Origin: CAADGL01 sp964643885
GTDB taxonomy: Bacteria > Planctomycetota > Phycisphaerae > UBA1845 > Fen-1342
Assembly: GCA_964643885.1 (NCBI GenBank)
Contig: CAZXUI010000008.1
Coordinates: 25,713-89,712 of the forward strand
Reading direction: 5' to 3'
DNA: 64,000 bases
Shown: positions 21,488 to 32,864 of the stretch, piece after piece
Layout of the letters: the number at the start of each line of letters is the position of its first letter
How positions within the stretch are numbered: the stretch's first letter is position 1
Position numbers and translations under genes: made by a program
Notes under the pieces: generated by a model
Databases searched by the model: none
Told to the model about the DNA's origin: nothing
Seen by the model: only the letters and a program-made list of their open reading frames with translations

Positions 21488-22818
21488 ATCAGTCAACCGC
21501 CACCGTCCCTGAGTCGCACGTCGTCCGCTCGACGTTGGCCGACGGCCGGCTGCACAGCGTGATGGTCGAGTTCGAGGGACCGGCCGAGCTGAAAGCCGCC
21601 GCCCGGCGCATCCGCGACGCCGGCTTCACGCGCTGGGACACGCACTCGCCCTTCCCCGTGCACGGGATCGACGAGGCGATGGGCATCCGCATGACGAAGC
21701 TGCCCTACGTCGTCTTCGGCGTCGGGGCGCTCGGCACGCTGACGGGCATCGCGCTACAGTGGTGGGCCAACGCCTCGGGCGCCGGCACCGCCGAGGCGAT
21801 CAAGCAGGCCGTGCCGAACTTCGTGCAGGGCTATCCGTTCATCGTCAGCGGCAAGCCGTACTTCAGCCTGCCGGCGAATATCCCGATCATCTTCGAGCTG
21901 ACGGTCCTCTTCTCGGCCTTCGCCGCCTTCCTGGGCATGCTGGTGGCCAACAACCTGCCGCTGCATCATCACGCCCTGCTGCGCAACGTCCGCTTCCGCC
22001 GCGTCACGAGCGACCGCTTCTTCCTCGTGGTCGAGGCGGCCGATCCGAAGTTCAGCCGCGCCAACACGCCCCAGCTCCTGCATTCGCTCGGCGGCACCGC
22101 CTGCGAGGAGGTCTACGAGCCGCCGCCGGACGTGCCGCCGCGGCGTCTGGTGACGCGGCTGACCATCGTCATCGCGCTGTTCCTGATGATTCCGCCGGTC
22201 GTGATCGGCTACGCCCGCGTGGCCAAGAAGAGCGAGCCGCGGATTCACATCATCCAGGACATGGACAACCAGGAGCGCTATAAGGCCCAGCAGGCCAGCC
22301 CGCTGTTCGCCGACGGCCGGGCGATGCGGCCGCTGGTCGAGGGGACGGTCGCGCGGGGCGAGCTGCGGGACGACGAGCACTTCTATCTGGGGCTGGTCGA
22401 TGGGCAGTTCGCGACGGATTACCCGACGCACCGGCCCGACGTACAGATCACGGAGGCATTCCTGGCCCGCGGTCGGGACAAGTTCGTGATTCACTGTGCG
22501 CCGTGCCACGGGCTGGACGGCTCGGGCAACGGCCGGGTGAACCAGCGGGCGATCGAGCTGGCCGAGCCGGGCTGGGTCCAGGCGGCGTCGCTGTATGACG
22601 ATGAGCGGATGACGCGGCCGGTGGGGCACATCTTCAACACGATCACGAACGGCATCCGGACGATGCCGCCGTACGGGGAGATGATCCGCGAGGCGGACCG
22701 CTGGGCGATCGTGGCGTATGTGCGGGCGCTTCAGCGGGCCGCGCGTCCGGATGCGGGCGACGCGGCGGGCGACGCGGCGGCGGGCGGCGGTGCGGCCGGG
22801 TCCGGCGGGGGAGAGTGA
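21484..22818 (+). CDS. actDE: fused alternative complex III subunits ActD and ActE
   Basis: A 444-residue protein joining two subunits that are separate in the well-studied complexes. Residues about 1-190 are the DUF3341 (ActD) part: a soluble start (AARRIRDAGFTRWDTHSPFPVHGID), two transmembrane helices (YVVFGVGALGTLTGIALQWW; FELTVLFSAFAAFLGMLV) and NNLPLHHH. A further helix (LTIVIALFLMIPPVVIGYARV) leads into a monoheme cytochrome c domain (ActE) with CAPCHGLDGSGNG and the likely axial Met in MPPYGEM. The C-terminus is Gly/Ala-rich. Translation starts at GTG inside the actC stop. Confidence 0.92.
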
Positions 22819-22827
22819 GCGAACAAC

Positions 22828-24084
22828 GTGCAGAGCGCAAGCGTCGATATCTCGAAGGATCGGCTGGAGCTGGGACCTGACGCGGCGGCCCGGGCGCAGC
22901 TCGCGCAGTTCGCGGGCGGCGGGGTGGTGGTCGTGGTGCTGGCGGTCGGGCTGATGCTGGGGGGCGAGTCGCTGCTGCGCGGCTACGTGACGGCGCTGTG
23001 CTACTGTCTGAGCATCGCGCTGGGGGCGCTGTTCTTCGTCATGCTTCAGCACGTCACCCGGGCGGGCTGGAGCGTGGTGGTGCGGCGGATGGCCGAGGCG
23101 ATCGCGATGGTCTTTCCGCTGCTGGCGCTGCTGGCGCTGCCGATCGTGATCGCGGTGCTGACGGGCCTGCCGGAGGCGGTGCACAAGGTCTATCCGTGGA
23201 CGGACCCGGAGTACGTGCGGAGCGAGGCGCTGCTTCAGCACAAGGCGGCCTATCTGAACGCGCCGCTGTTCGTGCTGCGGATGCTGCTCTATTTCGCGCT
23301 CTGGACGGCGCTGGCACGCTACCTGTACAACCGCTCGGTCGAGCAGGACCGCACGGGCGATCCGCAGATCACCATCGCCGTGCAGAAGGTCAGTGCGCCG
23401 GGGATCATCCTGTTCGCGCTGTCGCTGACGTTCTGCGCGTTCGACCTGCTGATGTCGCTGGCGCCGACCTGGTACAGCACGATCTTCGGCGTCTACTTCT
23501 TCTCGGGCAGCGTGCTGGGCTTCTTTGCGACGCTGGCGCTGATGATGTTCGCGCTTCAGTCGCGCGGCCTGCTGCGCGAGGCGATCACGATCGAGCATTA
23601 TCACGACGTGGGCAAGCTGGCCTTCGGCTTCGTCGTCTTCTGGGCCTACATCGCCTTCTCGCAGTACATGCTCTACTGGTACGCGAACATGCCCGAGACG
23701 ACGAGCTGGTACATCGTCCGTCAGTCCGGTGCGTGGCTCTACCTGTCCCTGCTGCTGCTGTTCGGGCACTTCATGGTGCCGTTCGTCGGGCTGATTTCGC
23801 GCATCCCCAAGCGGCGCCGCTGGGCGCTGGGCATCGGGGCAGGCTGGATCCTGGTGATGCACTGGTTCGACATCGCCTACCTGGCGCTGCCGCCCTATTT
23901 CTTCAAGCTGGACGATCCGAACGTCGTGCCGTTCGATGGGCTGGCGCTGGGGCTGGGACTGCTGCTGACCGCGGGCATGCTGCTGCTGCTGGGCGGCGCG
24001 GTCGTGCGGCGGCTGTCGCAGGCCTGCCTGGTGCCCAAGGGCGACCCGCGGCTCGAAGAATCGCTGGCGTTCGAGAATCTGTGA
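22828..24084 (+). CDS. actF: alternative complex III membrane subunit ActF
   Basis: A 418-residue membrane protein with about ten hydrophobic segments, for example VVVVLAVGLMLGGESLL, LCYCLSIALGALFFVMLQH and GIILFALSLTFCAFDLLMSL. It is homologous in role to ActC (NrfD-like), and the family motifs VYPWTDPEYV, HYHDVGKLAFGFVVFWAYI and MHWFDIAYLALPP are clear. The start is GTG 22828, 9 bases after the ActDE stop. With ActC it forms the membrane core of the complex; in some homologues it is thought to take part in proton movement. Confidence 0.93.
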   Translation: MQSASVDISKDRLELGPDAAARAQLAQFAGGGVVVVVLAVGLMLGGESLLRGYVTALCYCLSIALGALFFVMLQHVTRAGWSVVVRRMAEAIAMVFPLLALLALPIVIAVLTGLPEAVHKVYPWTDPEYVRSEALLQHKAAYLNAPLFVLRMLLYFALWTALARYLYNRSVEQDRTGDPQITIAVQKVSAPGIILFALSLTFCAFDLLMSLAPTWYSTIFGVYFFSGSVLGFFATLALMMFALQSRGLLREAITIEHYHDVGKLAFGFVVFWAYIAFSQYMLYWYANMPETTSWYIVRQSGAWLYLSLLLLFGHFMVPFVGLISRIPKRRRWALGIGAGWILVMHWFDIAYLALPPYFFKLDDPNVVPFDGLALGLGLLLTAGMLLLLGGAVVRRLSQACLVPKGDPRLEESLAFENL

Positions 24085-24094
24085 GAGGAATGCG

Positions 24095-24604
24095 GTGGTA
24101 GACACGCTCAGTCGGCAAGACGACCTGCTCACCGACGATCCGAATTCCGGCACGATCGCCTACGCCGGGCTCGTCGGCGCGCTGATCGTGCTGGTGCTGA
24201 TCATCCTGATCGCGGCGCTCTATGCGCATGCTCAGAACGTCGCCGAGGCCAGCCGTCTCGTCTACCCGGCCGCCCCGGATCTGCTCGCGCTCGACGCCAC
24301 CCAGCGCCAGGCGCTGGTCACCGGTAAGCGCACCGAAGGCGAGAGCACGCGCGTGGGCGTGCCGATCGAGCGGGCGATCGAGCTCGTGATCCGCGACAAG
24401 GGCTGGCCGGTCACGCCCGCCCAGGCCAGCGCGCCGACACAACCGGCTCAGCCGGCGCCACCGGCCCAGCCGACACAGCCCGTCGAGAGCGCTCCCGCGC
24501 CGACCGAGAGTGGGGCGGCCCGGACGCCCGACGGCGCCGCGGCGCAGAGCCACGCGGCCGGGGCGGACCGCGGCGACGGCAGGAACCCAGGTGAAGGGCC
24601 GTGA
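24095..24604 (+). CDS. small single-pass membrane protein of the act cluster
   Basis: A 169-residue protein with one strong helix at about residues 23-46 (YAGLVGALIVLVLIILIAALYAHA). The periplasmic segment contains VTGKRTEGESTRVGVPIERAIELVIRDKG, and the Pro/Ala/Gln-rich tail is probably disordered. The VGVPIERAIELV phrase resembles proteins encoded next to cytochrome oxidase and complex III genes in other bacteria, but I cannot name a family. The start is GTG 24095 with GAGAGGA 5 bases upstream, 10 bases after actF. It may be an accessory anchor of the complex, comparable by position to ActG (inference). Confidence 0.7.
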   Translation: MVDTLSRQDDLLTDDPNSGTIAYAGLVGALIVLVLIILIAALYAHAQNVAEASRLVYPAAPDLLALDATQRQALVTGKRTEGESTRVGVPIERAIELVIRDKGWPVTPAQASAPTQPAQPAPPAQPTQPVESAPAPTESGAARTPDGAAAQSHAAGADRGDGRNPGEGP

Positions 24605-24749
24605 GAACCGCCGTCAGACAGGCTGAGGATCAGTCCGGCGGCCGGAGCGGCCGGGGGATGTCGAGTTCGGATCGTGGGCCGGTGTTGCAGTCCTATACTC
24701 CTTGTACGGGGTCGGTTTGGCCGAATTCCTCCGGGAGTGTGGTAGAGCC

Positions 24750-25616
24750 ATGATGCGCGTAAGGTGGATCATCCGTCTGACGCTGGCGGCCGGCGTAGTC
24801 TTCGGCTGCTCGGCCGCCTCCACACAGCGGCGCGCCGACGAGCTGCCGCCGGAGCTGGAGGGGATCGGCATTACGGAGCAGCTCGGCGTGACGCTGCCGC
24901 TGAACCTGGAGTTCAAGGACGAACGCGGGCGCTCGGTCAAGCTGGGCGACTATTTCGACGGCCGCCGGCCGGTGATCCTGACTCTGAATTATTACCAGTG
25001 TGCGTCGCTTTGCAGCTACCAGCTCAACGGGCTGCTCGACGCGCTGCGCGAGATCGACTACGTGCCGGGCGACCAGTTCCAGCTTGTCACGCTCAGCTTC
25101 GACCCGACCGAGAAGCCGCCGCTGGCCGCCGCCAAGAAACGCAGCTACATCGAAGCCTACGGCCGGCCGGAGGCGACCCGCGGCTGGCACTTTCTGACCG
25201 GGCGCAAGGCCGAGATTCACGCGCTGACGAACGCGGTGGGCTTCCGCTATCGCTGGAATGCGGAGTCGGATCAGTGGGCCCACTCAGCGGCGCTGATCGT
25301 CTGTACGCCGGATGGGCGGACGTCGCGCTATCTGGGCGGCGTTTACTACGAGCCGAAGACCGTGCGGATGTCGCTGGTGGAGGCTTCGGAGGGCCGGATC
25401 GGCTCGCTCTGGGACCAGATCTGGCTGACGTGCTTTCACTACGTCTCGAGCGAAGGGCGCTACGTGCCGGCCGCGCTGGGCATCATGCGGGCGGGCGGCA
25501 CGGCGACGGTGATCGTGCTGGGGCTGGCGCTGCTGGCCTTCTGGCGGCACGATCTGCGGCGGCAGCGGGCCGCGCTGGCCACCCCGGGTGGCGAGGGAGT
25601 GCGGAGCGATGAGTGA
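24750..25616 (+). CDS. SCO1/SenC-type copper chaperone
   Basis: A 288-residue protein of the SCO family, which delivers copper to, and keeps reduced, the CuA site of cytochrome c oxidase. The thioredoxin-like fold shows the copper ligands CASLC (C84, C88) and H178 in QWAHSA. The N-terminus is a signal with a possible lipobox ending at C20 (VVFGC), and a helix near the C-terminus (GTATVIVLGLALLAFW) gives a second anchor. ATG 24750 or 24753 is the start; a TATACT at 24694-24699 may be a -10. The gene overlaps coxB by 8 bases, which fits its job. Confidence 0.9.
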   Translation: MMRVRWIIRLTLAAGVVFGCSAASTQRRADELPPELEGIGITEQLGVTLPLNLEFKDERGRSVKLGDYFDGRRPVILTLNYYQCASLCSYQLNGLLDALREIDYVPGDQFQLVTLSFDPTEKPPLAAAKKRSYIEAYGRPEATRGWHFLTGRKAEIHALTNAVGFRYRWNAESDQWAHSAALIVCTPDGRTSRYLGGVYYEPKTVRMSLVEASEGRIGSLWDQIWLTCFHYVSSEGRYVPAALGIMRAGGTATVIVLGLALLAFWRHDLRRQRAALATPGGEGVRSDE

Positions 25617-26676
25617 GCTGATGCTGCTGGCGCAGAGCAGCGGGACCTTCTGGATGCCCGAGCAGGCGTCGACCACGGCGCACAGGGTCGACTGGCTGTT
25701 CTACTTCATATTCTGGATATCGCTGGTCTTCTTCGTGCTGATCGCGGGGCTGATGTTCTACTTCATGTGGCGCTATCGCCGCCGCATGGAGCGCCAGCCG
25801 GTCGGCACGGCGACGCACAACACCGCGCTCGAGCTGACCTGGAGCATCATCCCGACGATCCTGCTGATCCCGATGTTCTGGTGGGGCATGGTGGACTTTC
25901 TGGACGCCCGCACGCCGCCGCAGAACACCTATGACATCAACGTGCGGGCCGTGCAGTGGAACTGGGAATTCAACTATCCCAACGGCCACTCGGACAACGT
26001 GCTGAACATACCGGGCAATCAGCCGGTCAAGCTGATCATGCAGTCGGACGACGTGATTCACAGCCTCTATATCCCGGCGTTCCGCGTGAAGCGCGACGTC
26101 GTGCCCGGGCGTTACTCGTATCTGTGGTTCGAGGCCAGACACGAGGGCAATGAGCCGCTCGAATACCCGCTGTTCTGCGCCGAGTACTGCGGCACGAGCC
26201 ACTCGGACATGATCACCAAGGTGGTCGTGCATCCGGACCGGGCGGCGTTCGACACCTGGCTGGAGAACGCCAATCCGCTGAGCGAGAAGAACCTCTCGCC
26301 GGAAGAGTTCGAGCTGTGGAAGAAGGACCCCGAGGCGCTGCTGGCCCAGCGGCCGGACCTGAAGGACCGGCTCTTGCCGCCGGCGGAGATGGGCAGGCAG
26401 CTCTACCAGAAGAAGGGCTGCTTCCAGTGTCACTCGGTGACCAAGGATGCGCCGCCGATGAACGGCCCGACGTGGTGGGGGCTGTTCGGCCACTCGGTCA
26501 GTTTCACGGACGGCAGCTCGATCCCGGCGGCGGATGAGAACTACATCCGCGAGTCGATCGTCAAGCCGAACGAGAAGGTGGTGGCGGGCTACAACGCGAT
26601 CATGCCGCTGCCGCGGGTCAGCGACCGCGAGATCGACGCGCTGATCGCCTATATCAAGACGTTGAAAGACGAGTAG
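25609..26676 (+). CDS. coxB: caa3-type cytochrome c oxidase subunit II with fused cytochrome c
   Basis: A 355-residue subunit II. Two transmembrane helices (about 30-53 and 75-95) precede the cupredoxin domain with the CuA ligands H151, C190, E192, C194, H198 and M201 (FCAEYCGTSHSDM). A cytochrome c domain follows with CFQCH (271-275) and a likely axial Met in IMPLPRVSD, which makes this a caa3-type enzyme. ATG 25609 was chosen because of CGGAG just upstream; an in-frame earlier codon at 25588 would add 7 residues. The coding region overlaps the end of the SCO gene. Confidence 0.96.
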   Translation: MSELMLLAQSSGTFWMPEQASTTAHRVDWLFYFIFWISLVFFVLIAGLMFYFMWRYRRRMERQPVGTATHNTALELTWSIIPTILLIPMFWWGMVDFLDARTPPQNTYDINVRAVQWNWEFNYPNGHSDNVLNIPGNQPVKLIMQSDDVIHSLYIPAFRVKRDVVPGRYSYLWFEARHEGNEPLEYPLFCAEYCGTSHSDMITKVVVHPDRAAFDTWLENANPLSEKNLSPEEFELWKKDPEALLAQRPDLKDRLLPPAEMGRQLYQKKGCFQCHSVTKDAPPMNGPTWWGLFGHSVSFTDGSSIPAADENYIRESIVKPNEKVVAGYNAIMPLPRVSDREIDALIAYIKTLKDE

Positions 26677-26695
26677 GAAGGACGCGGAGACGAAG

Positions 26696-28426
<1,731 letters not shown>

Positions 28427-28456
28427 GCCGCAGCGCCGACTCGGGAAAGGGTGAGT

Positions 28457-29443
<987 letters not shown>

Positions 29444-29495
29444 TCGGGCGGGCGGTTTAGGGGCGGTCCTCGCGGGCCGCTTTGGAGAGTCGGCG

Positions 29496-29933
29496 ATGTC
29501 GGATCACAATCACGCGGGCGAATCGCACGGTGGGCACGCGCACGGTGGGCACGCGCACGGCGGGCACGCGCACGGCGGGCACGCGCACGCCGGCCATGAA
29601 CACGGCGAGGCGGGGCACGTCGTTCCGTGGCAGTTGCTGCTGGCGGTGTGCCTGGCGCTGCTCGTGCTGACCTGGCTGACCGTCGCGGCGACGTGGGTCA
29701 ACCTGGACACGCTGAACCTGTGGATCGCGATGGTGGTGGCGACGGTCAAGGCCGGCCTGGTGGTGCTCTACTTCATGCACCTGCGCTACGACAAGCCCTT
29801 CAATGCCGTGCTGCTGGGGGCGTCGCTGCTGTTCGTGCTGCTGTTCATCGGCCTGGCGCTCACGGATACGGTCGCCTACCGCGACGAGATCATCTGGGAG
29901 CAGGCGGAGCTCGACCCGCGCGCAACGCCGTAA
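29496..29933 (+). CDS. cytochrome c oxidase subunit IV-like protein with His-rich N-terminus
   Basis: A 145-residue protein. Residues about 1-40 are dominated by GGHAH units and further His residues. Three hydrophobic helices follow (LLLAVCLALLVLTWLTVAA, LWIAMVVATVKAGLVVLYFMHLRYD, AVLLGASLLFVLLFIGLAL); the motif KAGLVVLYFMHL is the signature of the prokaryotic subunit IV (CtaF/CoxD) family. It is assigned to the caa3 oxidase by position. The His-rich tail is encoded by a 15-bp tandem repeat and could bind metal (inference). Confidence 0.88.
   Translation: MSDHNHAGESHGGHAHGGHAHGGHAHGGHAHAGHEHGEAGHVVPWQLLLAVCLALLVLTWLTVAATWVNLDTLNLWIAMVVATVKAGLVVLYFMHLRYDKPFNAVLLGASLLFVLLFIGLALTDTVAYRDEIIWEQAELDPRATP
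29529..29588 (+). repeat. 15-bp coding tandem repeat, four copies
   Basis: Four near-identical copies of GGYGGGCACGCGCAC (Y is T or C) at 29529, 29544, 29559 and 29574, each encoding Gly-Gly-His-Ala-His. A degenerate fifth unit follows at 29589-29603. Only the third position of the second Gly codon varies. Confidence 0.9.
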
Positions 29934-29938
29934 GTCTC

Positions 29939-30568
29939 ATGCTTCACTTCGTCCCGACCAGTTCCTGGATCGACCGCTTCGGCGCCTCGGACGGCGCCTC
30001 GGACGGCGCCTCGCCGCAGGATTCCTTGGCGATCACGGGGATGGCGGTTTTTCTCGCCTCGCTGGGAAGTTTCTTCGCCGCGGCGATGGTCCTGCTGGCG
30101 GTTCTTCGCGCCACGTCGGACAAGTGGCCGCCGGCGGGGGCGATTCCGCTGCCGCTGGCGGGCCTGGCCGTCAGCACGCTGATCCTGATCGCCAGCAGCC
30201 TGACGCTGGCCCAGGCGATGCGCGGCGCGAAGCGCGGCAACCGCCGCTCGCTGCGGGCCGGGTTGCTCGCAACGACGCTGCTGGCGTGGGCCTTTCTGAT
30301 CTCGCAGGTGCAGAACTGGCTGGCGCTTCACTCCGACGGCGTCGTGCTGACGTCCAACATCTTCGCCTGGCTCTTCTACGCCCTGACGGCGCTGCACTTC
30401 CTGCACGTCGTCGGCGGGCTCTTTCCGCTGACGATCGTCACGCTGCGCAGCTTCGCCGGACCGTATGGGCCGCAGTCGCGCTCCGGCGTGATCCGCTGCG
30501 GCATGTACTGGCACTTTCTCGATGCGGTCTGGGTGGTCATGGTGCTGGGGCTGATTCTGGCTCGCTGA
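29939..30568 (+). CDS. second heme-copper oxidase subunit III-like protein
   Basis: A 209-residue membrane protein with five hydrophobic helices (ITGMAVFLASLGSFFAAAMVLLAV, AIPLPLAGLAVSTLILIASSLTL, SLRAGLLATTLLAWAFLISQVQNW, FAWLFYALTALHFLHVVGGL, YWHFLDAVWVVMVLGLILA). HFLHVVGG and YWHFLDAVWVVM are subunit-III family features. It has fewer helices than the coxC product and no N-terminal pair. The ATG at 29939 is 5 bases after the preceding stop, with no clear ribosome binding site. Its 3' end overlaps the convergent DUF3179 gene by 32 bases. It may be an accessory subunit (inference). Confidence 0.82.
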   Translation: MLHFVPTSSWIDRFGASDGASDGASPQDSLAITGMAVFLASLGSFFAAAMVLLAVLRATSDKWPPAGAIPLPLAGLAVSTLILIASSLTLAQAMRGAKRGNRRSLRAGLLATTLLAWAFLISQVQNWLALHSDGVVLTSNIFAWLFYALTALHFLHVVGGLFPLTIVTLRSFAGPYGPQSRSGVIRCGMYWHFLDAVWVVMVLGLILAR

Positions 30569-31649
30569 CCCACGCAACGCCGCCCTCCTCCGCGTACATC
30601 GCATACCACGCGAAACGAAAGCCGTAGGCGACCGCCGGCGGGGATTCCGCAGCTCCGCCGTCCGGCCACGCGCAGGCCGGCCGCTGCCCCAGACGCAGGA
30701 CGATCTCGCGCCCCGCGAGCGACAGGGCCGCCGTCTCGCGACTGTCGCCGGCCAGATCCGGGATGACGGCCACGTGCCACCGCTGCCCGTCGAACAGGCC
30801 GATGCAGGGCTGCTTGTAGGTGGTCGGGTCGCCCGGCGGCAGGGGGGCGGCGGGAAACTGGAGCCGGCCGGACGCGAAGTACGTCTGATACGCCTCACGG
30901 CGGTAGAGCTTCTTGCGGTTCGGGTTGGGCGCGAGCACGTCGGTCCCGGGGTGCATCTCGCGCCACTGCTGCCACGGCAGAACCGCGCAGGGCAGCGGCG
31001 TGAGCTTCGTGCCGGCCGCCGGGCCGCTGATGGCGCGCAGCAGGAGCTGGCTCCAGAGGCTCTCGGCCTGCGGCGCCGGGCGGCGGTCGTAGAGCACGAG
31101 GTTCGAGTTGTAGACCAGCCCGCTGGCGCCGAAGCGCAGCGTCTCCGGCCCGACGCGGCGGCTGAAGACGGCCACGCTGTCGCAGAGCGGGTTGTAGGTG
31201 ACGGCGACCGGCTCGCCGCCGATCACGTCATTGACGATCTCGTGCCAGGTCATGATGCGGATCGGATAGGCGCGGGCCTGCCCGCCGACAAGGACCCCGA
31301 TGACGCGCTCCTCGGGCACGAGAAAGGGCCCGTGGCCGAGCCGGCGCGTGTCCATTTCGGCCGGCGAGATCGTCGCTGGCTCATCCAGCACCGGCAGGCC
31401 GTCTTTCGGCATTCCGGCCGCAGCGAGCCGCTCGCGCCTGACCTGACAGTTCGACAGGTCGAAGCCGTAGCTTTCGATGTTGACCAGATCGCCGACGGCG
31501 CGCTGGTTGAGCGTGGGAAGAACGGCCGCCAGCCGCCAGGCGACGACCGCGACCATGAGGACGGCGGCCAACAGCAGCACCCAGCCGCCGCCGCGCAGGT
31601 CGAGCCGAACTCGCTGGGGGTTGCTTTGCGGATCGCCGGAGAGGCTCAA
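30537..31649 (-). CDS. DUF3179 domain protein
   Basis: A 370-residue protein with one N-terminal helix (WVLLLAAVLMVAVVAWRLAAVL), so membrane-anchored with the body probably outside the cytoplasm. The DUF3179 domain is recognised from ERVIGVLVGGQARAYPIRIM, WHEIVNDVIGGEPVAVTY, NPLCDSVAVFSR and GLVYNSNLVLYDR. The conserved Cys in YNPLCDSV is present. No reaction is known for the family. Its start overlaps the ctaB stop by 4 bases, so it is co-translated with a heme A enzyme, which suggests a role in oxidase or heme maturation (inference). Confidence 0.85.
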   Translation of the reverse strand: MSLSGDPQSNPQRVRLDLRGGGWVLLLAAVLMVAVVAWRLAAVLPTLNQRAVGDLVNIESYGFDLSNCQVRRERLAAAGMPKDGLPVLDEPATISPAEMDTRRLGHGPFLVPEERVIGVLVGGQARAYPIRIMTWHEIVNDVIGGEPVAVTYNPLCDSVAVFSRRVGPETLRFGASGLVYNSNLVLYDRRPAPQAESLWSQLLLRAISGPAAGTKLTPLPCAVLPWQQWREMHPGTDVLAPNPNRKKLYRREAYQTYFASGRLQFPAAPLPPGDPTTYKQPCIGLFDGQRWHVAVIPDLAGDSRETAALSLAGREIVLRLGQRPACAWPDGGAAESPPAVAYGFRFAWYAMYAEEGGVAWVSEPESAPAP

Positions 31650-32722
31650 CGCTGATTCCGGGAGGCGAGCTCTGCCGGGTCGAGCGCCGCGAGCGAGGCA
31701 CGCCCAGTGCTGACAGACGCTGCGGCCGCACCCGGCGTGTCGCTCGGCGAGAGTACGACGGCGGCAGGATGGCGATCTGGCGCCGGCCCAGCCGGCGACG
31801 CGGGCGACGCGTCGAAGACCATCAGCGCCAACAGCAGCGGCAGGTAGATCACGCTGGCCAGAAAGAGCCGCCGCGCCCGGGCGTCATCGACGCGCGCGGC
31901 AAACAGCGCGGCCGCGGCGACGAGCCATAGCCCGAGCAGCACCGCGCCGACCGCGTACACGGCGCCGGACGTGCCGGCCGTCGTCAGCCCCAGCGAGACG
32001 GGCACGAGCAGCAGGCTGTACAGCAGCGCGGTCTGCGAGGTCAGCCGGCCGGTGCGGTCGACGCTCGGCAGCATGCGGAATCCGCCGCGGAGATAGTCGT
32101 CGCGATAGACCCACGCCAGGGCCAAAAAGTGCGGAATCTGCCAGACGAAGAGGATCGCGCCGAGCACCCACGCGCCGGCCTCGAGCCGCCCGGCCGCGGC
32201 CGCCCAGCCAATCATCGGCGGGATCGCGCCGCAAATCGCGCCGACCAGCGTATTCAGCGGCGTGCGCACCTTCATCGGTGTGTACGCGGCCAGGTAGACC
32301 AGCTCGCAGATGACGGTCAGCCAGACGGCCAATTCGTTGGCGAAGATGCCGAGCACGATGGGGCCGGCGATTGACGCCGTCAGGCCGAAGAACAGCGCGT
32401 GCGCCGGCCGAAGGACGCCAGCCGGCAACGGGCGATTACGCGTCCGGTTCATGCGTGCGTCGCGCGGGACTTCGTACCACTGATTCAGGGCGTTCACGCC
32501 GAGCGCAGCCAGCGCGGTGCCGATGAGCGTCCAGGCGAACAGGGTCCAGTCGATCGGGCGGGGGCTCGCCAGGACGAAACCGGCCGCGGTCGTGAGCACG
32601 ACCAGGGCGCTGAGCCGGGCCTTGGAGAGCTCGAGATAGGCGTCGATGGTGCTGAGCAGGCCGCTGCGGGCGGCGACGGGCTGTGTCGCCTGCACCGCGG
32701 CGCTGCCGGGGGTACTGTTCAA
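31646..32722 (-). CDS. ctaB: protoheme IX farnesyltransferase (heme O synthase)
   Basis: A 358-residue UbiA-family prenyltransferase that adds a farnesyl group to heme b to give heme O, the precursor of heme A in the neighbouring caa3 oxidase. The active-site region NALNQWYEVPRDARMNRTRN followed by RPLP is typical, and the second Asp-rich loop is in YRDDYLRGGFRMLP. About nine helices are seen. A C-terminal extension of about 50 residues (Ala/Pro/Ser-rich) is unusual. The start is TTG at 32722, supported by GGAGGA about 5 bases upstream. Confidence 0.93.
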   Translation of the reverse strand: MNSTPGSAAVQATQPVAARSGLLSTIDAYLELSKARLSALVVLTTAAGFVLASPRPIDWTLFAWTLIGTALAALGVNALNQWYEVPRDARMNRTRNRPLPAGVLRPAHALFFGLTASIAGPIVLGIFANELAVWLTVICELVYLAAYTPMKVRTPLNTLVGAICGAIPPMIGWAAAAGRLEAGAWVLGAILFVWQIPHFLALAWVYRDDYLRGGFRMLPSVDRTGRLTSQTALLYSLLLVPVSLGLTTAGTSGAVYAVGAVLLGLWLVAAAALFAARVDDARARRLFLASVIYLPLLLALMVFDASPASPAGPAPDRHPAAVVLSPSDTPGAAAASVSTGRASLAALDPAELASRNQR

Positions 32723-32746
32723 GGCGGTCCTCCGCTAAAGTGCGGT

Positions 32747-32752
32747 ATTCTA
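32747..32752 (-). promoter_or_regulatory. putative extended -10 for ctaB-DUF3179
   Basis: On the minus strand TGCTAGAAT gives an extended -10 (TG-n-TAGAAT) with only a weak -35. Transcription would start near 32740, leaving an 18-base leader that just contains the ribosome binding site of ctaB. Confidence 0.4.
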
Positions 32753-32801
32753 GCAGCGGCGGCGGGGTTCGGAAACCGCCGGGCGGGCCGCGAGCGACTG
32801 C

Positions 32802-32807
32802 TACGAT
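32802..32807 (+). promoter_or_regulatory. putative extended -10 for ctaA
   Basis: TGCTACGAT, an extended -10 with no clear -35, lies in the divergent 142-base gap between ctaB and ctaA. It mirrors the extended -10 for ctaB on the other strand, so the two heme A genes may be controlled from one site. Confidence 0.3.
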
Positions 32808-32864
32808 CGTACGACGGGGCTGCGGGAGCGGTCCGGAGACGGGGGTCCGTAACGGGAAGCGGTG

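Noticed and set aside
24605..24749. Separate promoter for the SCO gene
   Set aside because: TATACT at 24694-24699 is a fair -10, but no -35 lies at a proper distance; kept only as a remark.
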